From assembly GCA_963578605.1 (NCBI GenBank), contig CAUZEA010000185.1, positions 1-7,665 of the forward strand: DNA of 7,665 nucleotides, written 5' to 3'. Source of the stretch: JAKVCB01 sp963578605 (lineage in GTDB: Bacteria; Planctomycetota; Planctomycetia; Pirellulales; Lacipirellulaceae). The translations under genes were made by a program, and so were the position numbers. Below the pieces are notes generated by a model. It did not search any database and had not been told where the DNA came from. It worked only from the letters and a program-made list of their open reading frames with translations. Positions 1 to 6,300 of this stretch are shown here, piece after piece. Each line of letters begins with the position of its first letter. The first letter of the stretch is position 1.

Positions 1-231
1 GGCCAGGTAATTGGCAGCAGCCCGGCCTCCACGGCTACCGGCCAAACGTCCTTCATAGGCGTCGTCCGCCAACACCGAAAGATGCTCATGCAACTCATGG
101 GCCGTGATGGAGAGCGTAGCGGCATGGAAACGATTTTCCGCCCGTCCCCAGGTAGCAACGCCAACCAGCAGCACGCAGGAACTTATGGAAGCCAAGCTGG
201 ATAGCCAGCTCATGAGCTGCCGGTACGACAT
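1..231 (-). CDS. Secreted M28-family peptidase, N-terminal fragment
   Basis: This is the first 77 codons of a gene that runs off the left edge; the frame is open from an ATG at 231 down to base 1. The start MSYRQLMSW is followed by a hydrophobic stretch (about residues 8-27) and a small-residue site after A31 (GRA before EN), which looks like a Sec signal peptide, so the product is probably exported. After it come ITAHELHEHLSVLADD (42-57) and YEGRLAGSRGGRAAANYLA (59-77). From memory this matches the beginning of planctomycete M28 (aminopeptidase Y-like, zinc) peptidases, where a LADDxxEGRxxGSxG block precedes the catalytic domain. The metal ligands lie outside the window, so catalysis cannot be judged. 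An AAAGGG (237-242) sits 5 bases before the ATG; the alternative ATG at codon 7 has no visible ribosome binding site. The gene lies 176 bases downstream of mnmE on the same strand and may have its own promoter. Confidence 0.75.
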   Translation of the reverse strand, partial: MSYRQLMSWLSSLASISSCVLLVGVATWGRAENRFHAATLSITAHELHEHLSVLADDAYEGRLAGSRGGRAAANYLA

Positions 232-278
232 GCCAACCCTTTTTTGAACCGAACAAAACCAACTGGGACCGTGCAGGC

Positions 279-306
279 ATTCTATCGCAGTATCCACCAT
301 CACCAA
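279..306 (-). promoter_or_regulatory. Possible sigma70-type promoter for the peptidase gene
   Basis: On the minus strand TTGGTG (306-301) and TAGAAT (284-279) are separated by 16 bases, giving a good -10 and a weaker -35 element. A transcript would start near 272, about 40 bases before the ATG at 231. Planctomycete promoters are poorly described, so this is a pattern match only. Confidence 0.3.
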
Positions 307-365
307 CGGCATTTGGTTGAAAGTGGCCAAAATTGGATGGTGTTCGACCATGTTTTCGGAATTGG

Positions 366-387
366 GTCGCCGGGTGACACCGGCGGC
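366..387 (-). terminator. Hairpin just downstream of mnmE
   Basis: CGCCGG (368-373) and CCGGCG (380-385) form a perfect 6-bp GC stem with a 6-base loop, extendable by one G-T and one G-C pair to 366-387. It lies about 20 bases after the mnmE stop codon. No T-rich tract follows on the minus strand, so it is a weak intrinsic terminator at best; it could also stabilise the mRNA 3' end. Confidence 0.3.
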
Positions 388-407
388 AGCTCTTCTTCGA
401 TTCCGAT

Positions 408-1814
408 TTATTTCCCGATGCAGAACGAGCTGAAGACACGGTCAAGAATGTCGTCGGTATAGACAGCGCCGACAATTTTGCCCAACTCCTGGAGAGCATT
501 TCTCGTTTCGGCTGCGATGAGTTCATCACCACCCCGGGCCGTCGCCAGGCCATGAGCCCTTTCGATGGCTGCCAGGGCGAGCCGGAGACTATCGCGACAT
601 CGAACCGCCGTAGACGCCACCACCTCTCCTGCCGAATTCGGATCGTCAGCCAACTGCTTTCGAATGGCTTCGGCCAACAGGTCGATTCCACTGCCCGTGA
701 CGCTACTGACGGGGATTGCCCCCTGAAGTTGCCGCGGTGCGGCCAGATCGGCTTTCGTGAGAATGAAAAGATCTCGACCCGGCAAGGGATGGCTTTGTGG
801 TAAAGGGCTGTTGGGATCGAAGCAAATCAGTCGTAACGTGGCGCGTTGACGTTGTGCGGCAGTGTGTGACTGGGTAGCTCGAGTAATTTCCGCCACTTCG
901 CCAGCCGGAACGTTGCTGGCTGTTTCGATACCAGCCGTATCTACGAGTTGGCATGATAGATCACCCAACTTGAGTGTGGCGGTGAGGTAATCGCGCGTGG
1001 TGCCGCCCTGGGGTGCAACGATAGCGGGCAACAGTGTCACTCCCTGGTGAGCGGGATTGCAGCCGAACCTGGCAGTTAGAGCATTAAACAGGCTGCTCTT
1101 TCCCACATTGGGTGGTCCAACGAGAACAACCAGCCACGTGGATCCACGTTCCGCCCGCCCAGCCATTTGCTGTTCCAGGCCGTGCAGTCGTTGTCGAACT
1201 TGAGCGAGGCGGCGCGCGATCTCTTCAATGGCGATGAACTCGATATCCTCCTCTACGAAGTCAAGTCCCGCTTCCAATTCAGCGAGCAGTTGCAACAAGT
1301 CACTTCGCAGTTGTTCCATTGGCCGCGCGATACCGCCTGCCAGCTGTGCCAGCGCGGTATTGAGTTGTGCGTCGTCGTCGGCATCAATCACACCGAGTAC
1401 CGCCTCAGCCCGAGACAAATCGATGCGGCCGGCCAGAAAGGCACGAAGCGTAAACTCGCCGGGTTCGGCAAGCCGCGCACCACGTCGACAGAGAGCGTCG
1501 ACCAGCAGTTCCAACAAAGGGGGTGAGCCCAGTGTGTGCAACTCAATGACGGGTTGGCGGGTATAGCTACGACGTCCAGGCCAGAGGAACAACTCGCAAG
1601 GCAGCGTGAGGGGGGGGCCCGGGAGGTTGGAAAACTGCAATTCCCCAGCCAAATTCGAAGGTTCGGTGATACCAGCGACGTCAACACCACCGGTGGCGGA
1701 GAACAAAGGTGCCACGAGGTCGACAACGTCTGGCCCACTCAAACGGACAATTCCGCGGGCAGCCCCCCGCGATGCCGTGGCAACAGCAGCGATTGTATCT
1801 TCGGCTTCAAACAT
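408..1814 (-). CDS. mnmE: tRNA uridine-5-carboxymethylaminomethyl modification GTPase MnmE
   Basis: MnmE works with MnmG in the cytoplasm to install the (carboxymethyl)aminomethyl group on wobble U34 of several tRNAs, using a tetrahydrofolate-derived carbon. The 468-residue product is close to the usual 450-460. The N-terminal folate-binding domain starts with DTIAAVAT (6-13) and includes RLAEPGEFTLRAFLAGRIDLSRAEAV (114-139, abbreviated family motif LAEPGEFxxRAF). The G domain has P-loop GPPNVGKSS (233-241, with the K+-binding Asn at 236), GTTRD (271-275), DTAG (292-295) and TKAD (353-356). The protein ends in the diagnostic FCIGK with Cys465. Three G-domain oddities are visible: about 12 extra residues between the P-loop and GTTRD, a switch II after DTAG unlike the usual DEVExxGI, and Thr rather than Asn in G4. 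The ATG at 1814 gives the canonical N-terminus; an AGGGA lies about 12 bases upstream. It starts 29 bases after yidC on the same strand, a conserved pairing. Confidence 0.96.
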   Translation of the reverse strand: MFEAEDTIAAVATASRGAARGIVRLSGPDVVDLVAPLFSATGGVDVAGITEPSNLAGELQFSNLPGPPLTLPCELFLWPGRRSYTRQPVIELHTLGSPPLLELLVDALCRRGARLAEPGEFTLRAFLAGRIDLSRAEAVLGVIDADDDAQLNTALAQLAGGIARPMEQLRSDLLQLLAELEAGLDFVEEDIEFIAIEEIARRLAQVRQRLHGLEQQMAGRAERGSTWLVVLVGPPNVGKSSLFNALTARFGCNPAHQGVTLLPAIVAPQGGTTRDYLTATLKLGDLSCQLVDTAGIETASNVPAGEVAEITRATQSHTAAQRQRATLRLICFDPNSPLPQSHPLPGRDLFILTKADLAAPRQLQGAIPVSSVTGSGIDLLAEAIRKQLADDPNSAGEVVASTAVRCRDSLRLALAAIERAHGLATARGGDELIAAETRNALQELGKIVGAVYTDDILDRVFSSFCIGK

Positions 1815-1843
1815 GGGCCTGTCGGTCCCTGCGACCTCCCACC

Positions 1844-4291
1844 CTACTTCTTTCGTTTGGCCTTCTGCCGTTTTTTGTCTTTGGGACTGCCATTACGGGT
1901 GGACACGGCATTACGTGGCTTGTCACCGGCACGATCCTTACCTGATTTGATCTTCGCAGCGGCGGTCATCCCCCCTGCAGATTTCCCCTGCTGGGCAGTA
2001 GTTCCCTCAGGGGTGGTCGCTTTGGGGAGCAACTTTCGCTCAACGATGCCCCACAAACTGGAGACGATGAAATAAAGGCATAAACCAGCAGCCACTTTGT
2101 AAAAGATAAGGCCCATAAAGAGGGTCATGTATTTCATCATTTTCTGCTGCAGTGCCGCCTGTTCATTGGTCGGTTCTGGCATAAACATTTTTTGTGAAAT
2201 CAGGAACAAGAACACCGTGACCAATGGCAGTACATTCAGATAGGGGCCCAAGCCGAAGAAGCCCACCCCGTCATTGATCATTTTGGGCATGAAAGCCGAC
2301 CAGTTGTAAAACATGTCTGGCGCAGCCAGGTTCGAACACCAGCGAATTGAATCGCTGAACAAGGGTGATTGCCGTAGCTCGATATCGATCATCAAGCCAC
2401 GATAGAGGCCCATAAAGATGGGTAATTGCACGAACAACGGCAGGCATCCGCTGAGCGGATTGACTTTATGCTTGGCGTACAGCTCTTGCATCGCCTGCTG
2501 TTTTTTCTGCTTGTCATTCTTGTGTTTTTCCGTAATGCGATCGAGTTCCGGTTTGAGCGATTGCATGCGGGCCATATTCTGCGTTTGCTTGTAGCTCAGC
2601 GGAAACATGCAGCCACGGACGACAACCGTGAGCATGATGATCGCGATTCCATAGTTGCCCACCCATCCATAAAACGTGTGGAGAACCGAAAGCATGCCCT
2701 TCGCAATTGCGCCGAACCAGCCATAATAGATCAAATCCCCCAGGTTGTACTGCTTGGCATCGGCCACGTAGTAGTGGGCCAGTAACTTAGGTCGTTTCGG
2801 ACCCGCAAAAACACGATATGAATCCCGAAGTGCCTGGCCAGACTCGATTTTCACAGGTCGGCGTTCAACTTCAAAACTCACGTTGGTATATGTCTTGCGC
2901 TCGCCTTTTTCAGGTTTAGGCCCAATCCGTATTGCCTGTGTTTCATCGAACCAAAGATCACCAAGGGCTTTCTTTTTGGGGATCAAGGCGGACGCAAAAT
3001 ACTGTGCATCAACACTCGCAAAGGCAAGCGGAACCCCCTGCCCCATGGGGTCGGGATCCTCATCGGCAAGGGTCGAGCAGCGCACTTGCTCAGCATCCTC
3101 TCCTTCAAAACGAACAACCACATCGCGCAAACCGGCGGCCGCCCAGGTGCGACTGATGCGGTTGGCATACCACCAGCTCTCGATGGGTAAACCGTTCGGA
3201 CCCGCCAACCGATAGGCAACATTTCGGGTGTGTGGCGCCAGATTTTTCACCTCCACATCGAGGTCAAAATCGTACCCGGGAAATGTTGTATTCTTGAGCT
3301 GGTCGGCGGGCACCGGCTTCAGCGTGTACCGCTTGATCACCTCCAATTGCAGCTCTGGCAGGAAACGGCGCATTGTCACCGACCGCACATCGTGCTGAAC
3401 CACCTCCCAGTTGGTGTCGCGTAACAGTGCATCCACGCGGTTTCGTTCATTCTCACTCAAAGCCACATCGTCGATCGAGGTAATCGTCGCCAGGAAGGAC
3501 GGCGGAGACTCAAATCCTGGCGGGATGTTCGCACCGCGTATTTTGAGATTCTCGATTTCCGGCCGAACCAACTCCAGGGGGCGTCGAGTAAGCGTCGTGC
3601 TCACCGATTCCAGAAGCCCTCCCTTGCGTTGGACTTCCAACACTACGGACTGCCCTGGCTGATAACTGCGGAGAGCCTCGTCCAATTGCTGGCGGTTTGT
3701 GATCGGGCGATCGCCACCGATACCCACAATTCGGTCCCCCTGCTTGAGACCCGCCTTATCGGCTGGAGTCCCCGTGCCCACAATCTCAACGACGACGCCG
3801 TTCTCACCGGCATCGGCATCCGGTTGATCGGCTGTCAAAAAACAGGCGGGAGCAATGTGGCCAAGGTAACCACCCCGATAGTCCAAATCGCGGTAGCGAG
3901 GACTGGAGAGCTCGATACGTTGCACGGCCGCTCCCTGGTTGGTGAGCGTGATCAGCATTCGATAACCACTCTCCGGGTCGACCGATCCAAGCGTATAAAA
4001 CTCAAGCGGCACTTCGATCGCTTTGGCCATCTCGCCAGCCACAGCCCCGTCAGCCACAGCCCCGTCAGCCACAGCCCCGGCAGGCGGTTTATCCTGCCCA
4101 CCGGGGGCAGGGGGCTGTGGGCCTTTGTCGGCAATCTGACCGCGTGGGCCGTCCTGGACCCGATCCTGTGCGGCAATTTGTTGAGCTGCGTCCGGCTTTT
4201 CAGGCCGAGGTGGGGGCGGGAACAGCATCTGGCTGAACATGAGAATCGCCAACGAAAGGAGCAACCAAGAAAGAAAGCGGCGTTGGTCCAC
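1844..4291 (-). CDS. yidC: Membrane protein insertase YidC with embedded PDZ domain
   Basis: YidC inserts and folds inner-membrane proteins, alone or with SecYEG. This one is 815 residues, much longer than E. coli YidC (548). In order it shows: TM1 (about 7-24); a Pro/Ala/Gly/Asp-rich linker (25-90); a periplasmic domain (about 92-500) interrupted by a PDZ-like module (about 163-238); the insertase core from about 530; and a basic Lys/Arg-rich tail (758-815, ending KDKKRQKAKRKK), as expected for ribosome contact. In the core, VVVRG (556-560) puts Arg559 where the hydrophilic-groove arginine lies (E. coli R366). Then come a charged cytoplasmic helical hairpin (about 566-612), NPLSGCLPLFVQLPIF (611-626), ELRQSP (638-643) and AGLCLYFIVS (735-744). 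The TM3-TM4 periplasmic loop (about 645-686) is longer than in E. coli. The start is a GTG supported by a strong ribosome binding site. mnmE follows 29 bases later. Confidence 0.97.
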   Translation of the reverse strand: MDQRRFLSWLLLSLAILMFSQMLFPPPPRPEKPDAAQQIAAQDRVQDGPRGQIADKGPQPPAPGGQDKPPAGAVADGAVADGAVAGEMAKAIEVPLEFYTLGSVDPESGYRMLITLTNQGAAVQRIELSSPRYRDLDYRGGYLGHIAPACFLTADQPDADAGENGVVVEIVGTGTPADKAGLKQGDRIVGIGGDRPITNRQQLDEALRSYQPGQSVVLEVQRKGGLLESVSTTLTRRPLELVRPEIENLKIRGANIPPGFESPPSFLATITSIDDVALSENERNRVDALLRDTNWEVVQHDVRSVTMRRFLPELQLEVIKRYTLKPVPADQLKNTTFPGYDFDLDVEVKNLAPHTRNVAYRLAGPNGLPIESWWYANRISRTWAAAGLRDVVVRFEGEDAEQVRCSTLADEDPDPMGQGVPLAFASVDAQYFASALIPKKKALGDLWFDETQAIRIGPKPEKGERKTYTNVSFEVERRPVKIESGQALRDSYRVFAGPKRPKLLAHYYVADAKQYNLGDLIYYGWFGAIAKGMLSVLHTFYGWVGNYGIAIIMLTVVVRGCMFPLSYKQTQNMARMQSLKPELDRITEKHKNDKQKKQQAMQELYAKHKVNPLSGCLPLFVQLPIFMGLYRGLMIDIELRQSPLFSDSIRWCSNLAAPDMFYNWSAFMPKMINDGVGFFGLGPYLNVLPLVTVFLFLISQKMFMPEPTNEQAALQQKMMKYMTLFMGLIFYKVAAGLCLYFIVSSLWGIVERKLLPKATTPEGTTAQQGKSAGGMTAAAKIKSGKDRAGDKPRNAVSTRNGSPKDKKRQKAKRKK
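3578..3805 (-). other. PDZ-like domain coding segment inside yidC
   Basis: Codons of about residues 163-238 of YidC encode ENGVVVEIVGTGTPADKAG followed by LKQGDRIVGIGGDRPI, a Leu-rich helix (QQLDEALRSY) and QSVVLEVQRKG. This has the strand-loop-helix order of bacterial PDZ domains (HtrA, RseP and CtpA types): a GxxV strand, a TPAxKAGLxxGDxI core and a final VxLxVxRxG strand. It sits between two parts of the periplasmic domain: residues 92-150 before it and 239-500 after it. Facing the periplasm, it could bind C-terminal or internal peptides of substrates or partner proteins; that role is inferred. Confidence 0.88.
4036..4080. repeat. Three tandem 15-bp copies in the yidC linker
   Basis: The unit cagccacagccccgt occurs at 4036-4050 and 4051-4065, with a third copy at 4066-4080 that differs only in its last base (g). 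Being a multiple of three, it keeps the yidC frame and encodes repeated GAVAD in the Pro/Ala-rich linker between TM1 and the periplasmic domain. The copies are nearly identical, which points to recent slippage or duplication. Confidence 0.95.
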
Positions 4292-4479
4292 AGTGATTCC
4301 TCAGCAAGTGACAGACGAAGAAATTTCCCAGGGCAACGAGAACCAAAAGTCAACCAAACCCAAGGGATACGAAAATGTGAACTCCGTCATGAGGGTTTCG
4401 CCAATGGCGTGCGATTCTTGGTCACCGCAAAGACGTGCAGGAATGATTTCTACCTTGAACCTGGAATCGCAAAGCCACT
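4292..4479 (-). other. Intergenic region upstream of yidC
   Basis: This 188-base gap separates the phosphoesterase stop from the yidC start. It contains the yidC ribosome binding site, a consensus-like TTGACT at 4353-4348 without a convincing -10 element at the right distance, and a 7-bp inverted repeat (GCGATTC 4411-4417, GAATCGC 4464-4470) with a 46-base loop. No terminator with a T-tract is visible after the phosphoesterase, so read-through into yidC is possible. No rnpA-like gene is present. Confidence 0.5.
4298..4303 (-). promoter_or_regulatory. Ribosome binding site that fixes the yidC GTG start
   Basis: On the minus strand TGAGGAA (4303-4297) lies about 6 bases before the GTG at 4291, the best Shine-Dalgarno match among the genes here. 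It decides the GTG start, which in turn gives the expected short N-terminus MDQRRFLSW directly ahead of TM1. The first bases of the site are also the TGA stop of a 29-codon open frame that begins at 4390. Confidence 0.75.
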
Positions 4480-5235
4480 TCAGCGACCCTGCTTGATACG
4501 ATCGCCCAAAAAATCGTCTAACTCAGGGATTTTGTAGATCTTCTCCACCGTCGTATCGATATCGTAATCGACACGGTGATACGTCAAGTGGTCATCCTGG
4601 AGGACAACATAGCAAGAACGATTGTCACCATCGCGGGGCTGACCAACAGATCCCACATTGCACAAAAACTTTTGGTCGGCGAACTTATAGTTGTATCCGG
4701 CTTCTTCGGGCGTCACAAACCCGCGGCTTTCAGTAAAGATGCCAGGCACATGGGTATGACCCTGAAAACAGCCTTGTGGCACCAGGCTGAAGAGTTTATC
4801 CATTTTCTTCTGATTGTAGATATCCTCGGGAAATACATACTCGTTAACCGGATTCCGTGGCGAACCATGTACAAACAACCAGGGATCATCACGGTGAATC
4901 CTCGGCAAGGCCCCCAGGAAATCCCAACGGCGATCACTCTTGGAAGCGTCGTCCCGTGCGTTCTCCAGTTGATCGCGGGTCCAAAAAATAGCCCGTTCCG
5001 CACCACTGTTAAATCCTTCCGGATCAAATAAGGCCCCCTGATCATGATTGCCCAGCAGGCACACCACACAGTCGTCGATCACCGCATCCAGGCATTCACA
5101 CGGGTTCGGACCGTAGCCGACAATGTCACCCAGGCAGTAAATCTCCTCGATGGACTGCTCACGGATATGCGCAAAAACGGCCTGAAGAGCCTCGTAATTG
5201 CCGTGAATGTCGCTGATAATGGCGCGTTTTAACAA
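4480..5235 (-). CDS. Calcineurin-like metallophosphoesterase family protein
   Basis: The product (251 residues from the TTG at 5235) belongs to the calcineurin-like, YfcE/ApaH-related superfamily of two-metal phosphoesterases. All ligand motifs are present in order: SDIHGN (8-13, Asp9 and His11), LGDIVGYGP (35-43, Asp37), LGNHD (61-65, Asn63 and His64), FVHGSP (121-126, His123) and GHTH (159-162), followed by NVGSVGQPRDGD (193-204). The protein is therefore very likely active and cytoplasmic (no signal peptide). The substrate cannot be read from sequence; phosphodiesters, nucleotides or phosphoproteins are all possible. The TTG start gives MLKRAIISDIHGN, the usual beginning for the family. 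The frame stays open to an upstream start at 5334, but those 33 extra residues look non-coding. No strong ribosome binding site precedes the TTG. The gene lies 188 bases upstream of yidC on the same strand. Confidence 0.9.
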   Translation of the reverse strand: MLKRAIISDIHGNYEALQAVFAHIREQSIEEIYCLGDIVGYGPNPCECLDAVIDDCVVCLLGNHDQGALFDPEGFNSGAERAIFWTRDQLENARDDASKSDRRWDFLGALPRIHRDDPWLFVHGSPRNPVNEYVFPEDIYNQKKMDKLFSLVPQGCFQGHTHVPGIFTESRGFVTPEEAGYNYKFADQKFLCNVGSVGQPRDGDNRSCYVVLQDDHLTYHRVDYDIDTTVEKIYKIPELDDFLGDRIKQGR

Positions 5236-5358
5236 ACTAGTCGTCTTCGCAAAGCAGGATCTGACCGACCGCGGGCAATCGATTGAAGTGCAGGATTCGG
5301 GGAGTGGCCTGGAAGGATCTCCGCCCAGCGGCAAGCGGCAGCGATCCCAGGCGGAAAC

Positions 5359-5386
5359 AAATTACCGTTCCAGCACTGGTAGCCAA
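5359..5386 (-). promoter_or_regulatory. Possible promoter for the phosphoesterase (and yidC-mnmE)
   Basis: On the minus strand TTGGCT (5386-5381) and TAATTT (5364-5359) are spaced by 16 bases. Transcription would start near 5352, leaving a leader of roughly 115 bases before the TTG at 5235. A small inverted repeat (CTGGT 5376-5380, ACCAG 5386-5390) overlaps the -35 element. Pattern match only. Confidence 0.22.
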
Positions 5387-5453
5387 CCAGCGGTGGAATC
5401 CCTAAGTTTAAATTTGCAGAGTGGGTCGGTCAAGCCGGGCCAACACCAAGTAA

Positions 5454-5478
5454 CCACCCATTCTCGGCAGTTGGGTGG
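5454..5478. other. Inverted repeat upstream of tsaB
   Basis: CCACCCA (5454-5460) and TGGGTGG (5472-5478) are perfectly complementary with an 11-base loop, 63 bases before the tsaB start. It could be a hairpin in the tsaB leader or a protein-binding site; it has no T-tract and is not obviously a terminator. Confidence 0.4.
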
Positions 5479-5541
5479 CCCCATCAGACACACCCAGTTT
5501 GCCATCGCCACGCTTTGGCAACCGAAGGTGCCCTGATCATC

Positions 5542-6234
5542 ATGACGAGAATCCTAGCGGTGGAAACCTCAGGACGGTGCGGGTCGGTTGCCCTGCTGGA
5601 AAATTGCCACGATGGGTTGCAAACAGCGGGTCAGGTGATGCTGCCCCCTACCCAACGGACTGCGCAGGCCCTGGCCCCCTCCTCCCGACACCTGCTCGAA
5701 GAGGTCGATTGGTTACCACAAAGCATTGACGTTGTCGCCGTTGCTGCCGGACCTGGATCATTTACCGGCTTGAGAATTGGGATGACCATGGCAAAAACCT
5801 GGGCCTACGCCGTCGGTGCCAAAATCCTTGGTGTCAACACCCTCGAAGTGCTGGCCAGCCAGATACCACAAACAGCTGGTCCACTTCACACGGTACTGGA
5901 TGCCCAACGGGAAGAACTCTTTGCCGCCAGATTCCTGCCCGCCGTGTCGGGAGGTTGGGACATGGTCGAACCAACTCACATCATCTCCATCCCCGCTTGG
6001 CTGGCGGACCTCTCCCCGGGAGACACCGTCACGGGACCCGGCCTCGCGCATCTCGCAGATGCCCTCCCCACGGGAGTCGAGATCGCCGGTCAACACGCCT
6101 GGCAACCGGTTGCGAAAAATGTCGGAAATGTCGCCTGGAAACGCTTTCGCCGGGGGGAGGAAGACGATCTTTGGCAATTGGTTCCCGATTACTACCGATT
6201 GAGCGCTGCTGAAGAACGGAGGGGACCGGACTGA
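5542..6234 (+). CDS. tsaB: tRNA threonylcarbamoyladenosine biosynthesis protein TsaB
   Basis: TsaB is a cytoplasmic inactive paralogue of the Kae1/TsaD fold. It dimerises with TsaD and, with TsaE, supports transfer of threonylcarbamoyl to A37 of ANN-reading tRNAs (t6A). The 230-residue product matches the usual length (about 220-230). It begins with the ASKHA-fold segment ILAVETSGRCGSVAL (4-18) and carries the hallmark AGPGSFTGLRIG (69-80), then GVNTLEVLA (97-105), LDAQREELFAARF (119-131) and the C-terminal PDYYRLSAAEERR (215-227). The ATG at 5542 gives the standard MTRILAVETS start; GAAGGTG (5524-5530) lies 11 bases upstream. An in-frame TTG at 5515 would add nine residues not seen in the family. 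It is the only plus-strand gene here, divergent from the phosphoesterase and convergent with hemL, so it is probably transcribed alone or with genes outside the window. Confidence 0.95.
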   Translation: MTRILAVETSGRCGSVALLENCHDGLQTAGQVMLPPTQRTAQALAPSSRHLLEEVDWLPQSIDVVAVAAGPGSFTGLRIGMTMAKTWAYAVGAKILGVNTLEVLASQIPQTAGPLHTVLDAQREELFAARFLPAVSGGWDMVEPTHIISIPAWLADLSPGDTVTGPGLAHLADALPTGVEIAGQHAWQPVAKNVGNVAWKRFRRGEEDDLWQLVPDYYRLSAAEERRGPD

Positions 6235-6300
6235 CACATCCCGCAGAGCCTCCGCAAAGCGCCGCCTTGAAGGGCGTGGGCTACTGGCTGTTTCGGTCGG

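Larger units (their letters stand above)
5236..5541. other. Divergent intergenic region, phosphoesterase / tsaB
   Basis: These 306 bases separate two divergently read genes and should carry both promoters. An AT-rich spot lies at 5403-5415. I see no convincing small gene: open frames on either strand lack family-like sequence and a ribosome binding site. A possible minus-strand promoter and a hairpin are listed separately. No riboswitch is recognised. Confidence 0.6.

Noticed and set aside
95..691. 198-codon minus-strand frame across the mnmE end and the peptidase start
   Set aside because: It is in a different frame from both mnmE and the peptidase, each of which has clear family motifs; it is a shadow.
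4036..4080. Three tandem repeats considered as a CRISPR or iteron array
   Set aside because: The units are adjacent with no spacers, only 15 bp long, in frame within yidC and encode a simple GAVAD repeat.
4348..4353. TTGACT as the -35 element of a yidC promoter
   Set aside because: At 16-18 bases downstream there is no acceptable -10 hexamer (the best is TGGGAA), so a promoter is not supported.
3629..4537. 302-codon open frame on the plus strand opposite yidC
   Set aside because: It lies wholly over the well-supported yidC N-terminal region and the gap; its translation has no recognisable domain, runs through the 15-bp repeat as SHSPV repeats and has no ribosome binding site.
5376..5390. 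Small inverted repeat CTGGT-AGCCA-ACCAG as an operator
   Set aside because: Arms of 5 bp are expected often by chance, and no regulator is encoded nearby.
5236..5541. Small gene or riboswitch in the divergent intergenic region
   Set aside because: No frame with a ribosome binding site and protein-like composition was found, and no known riboswitch core sequence is recognisable by eye.
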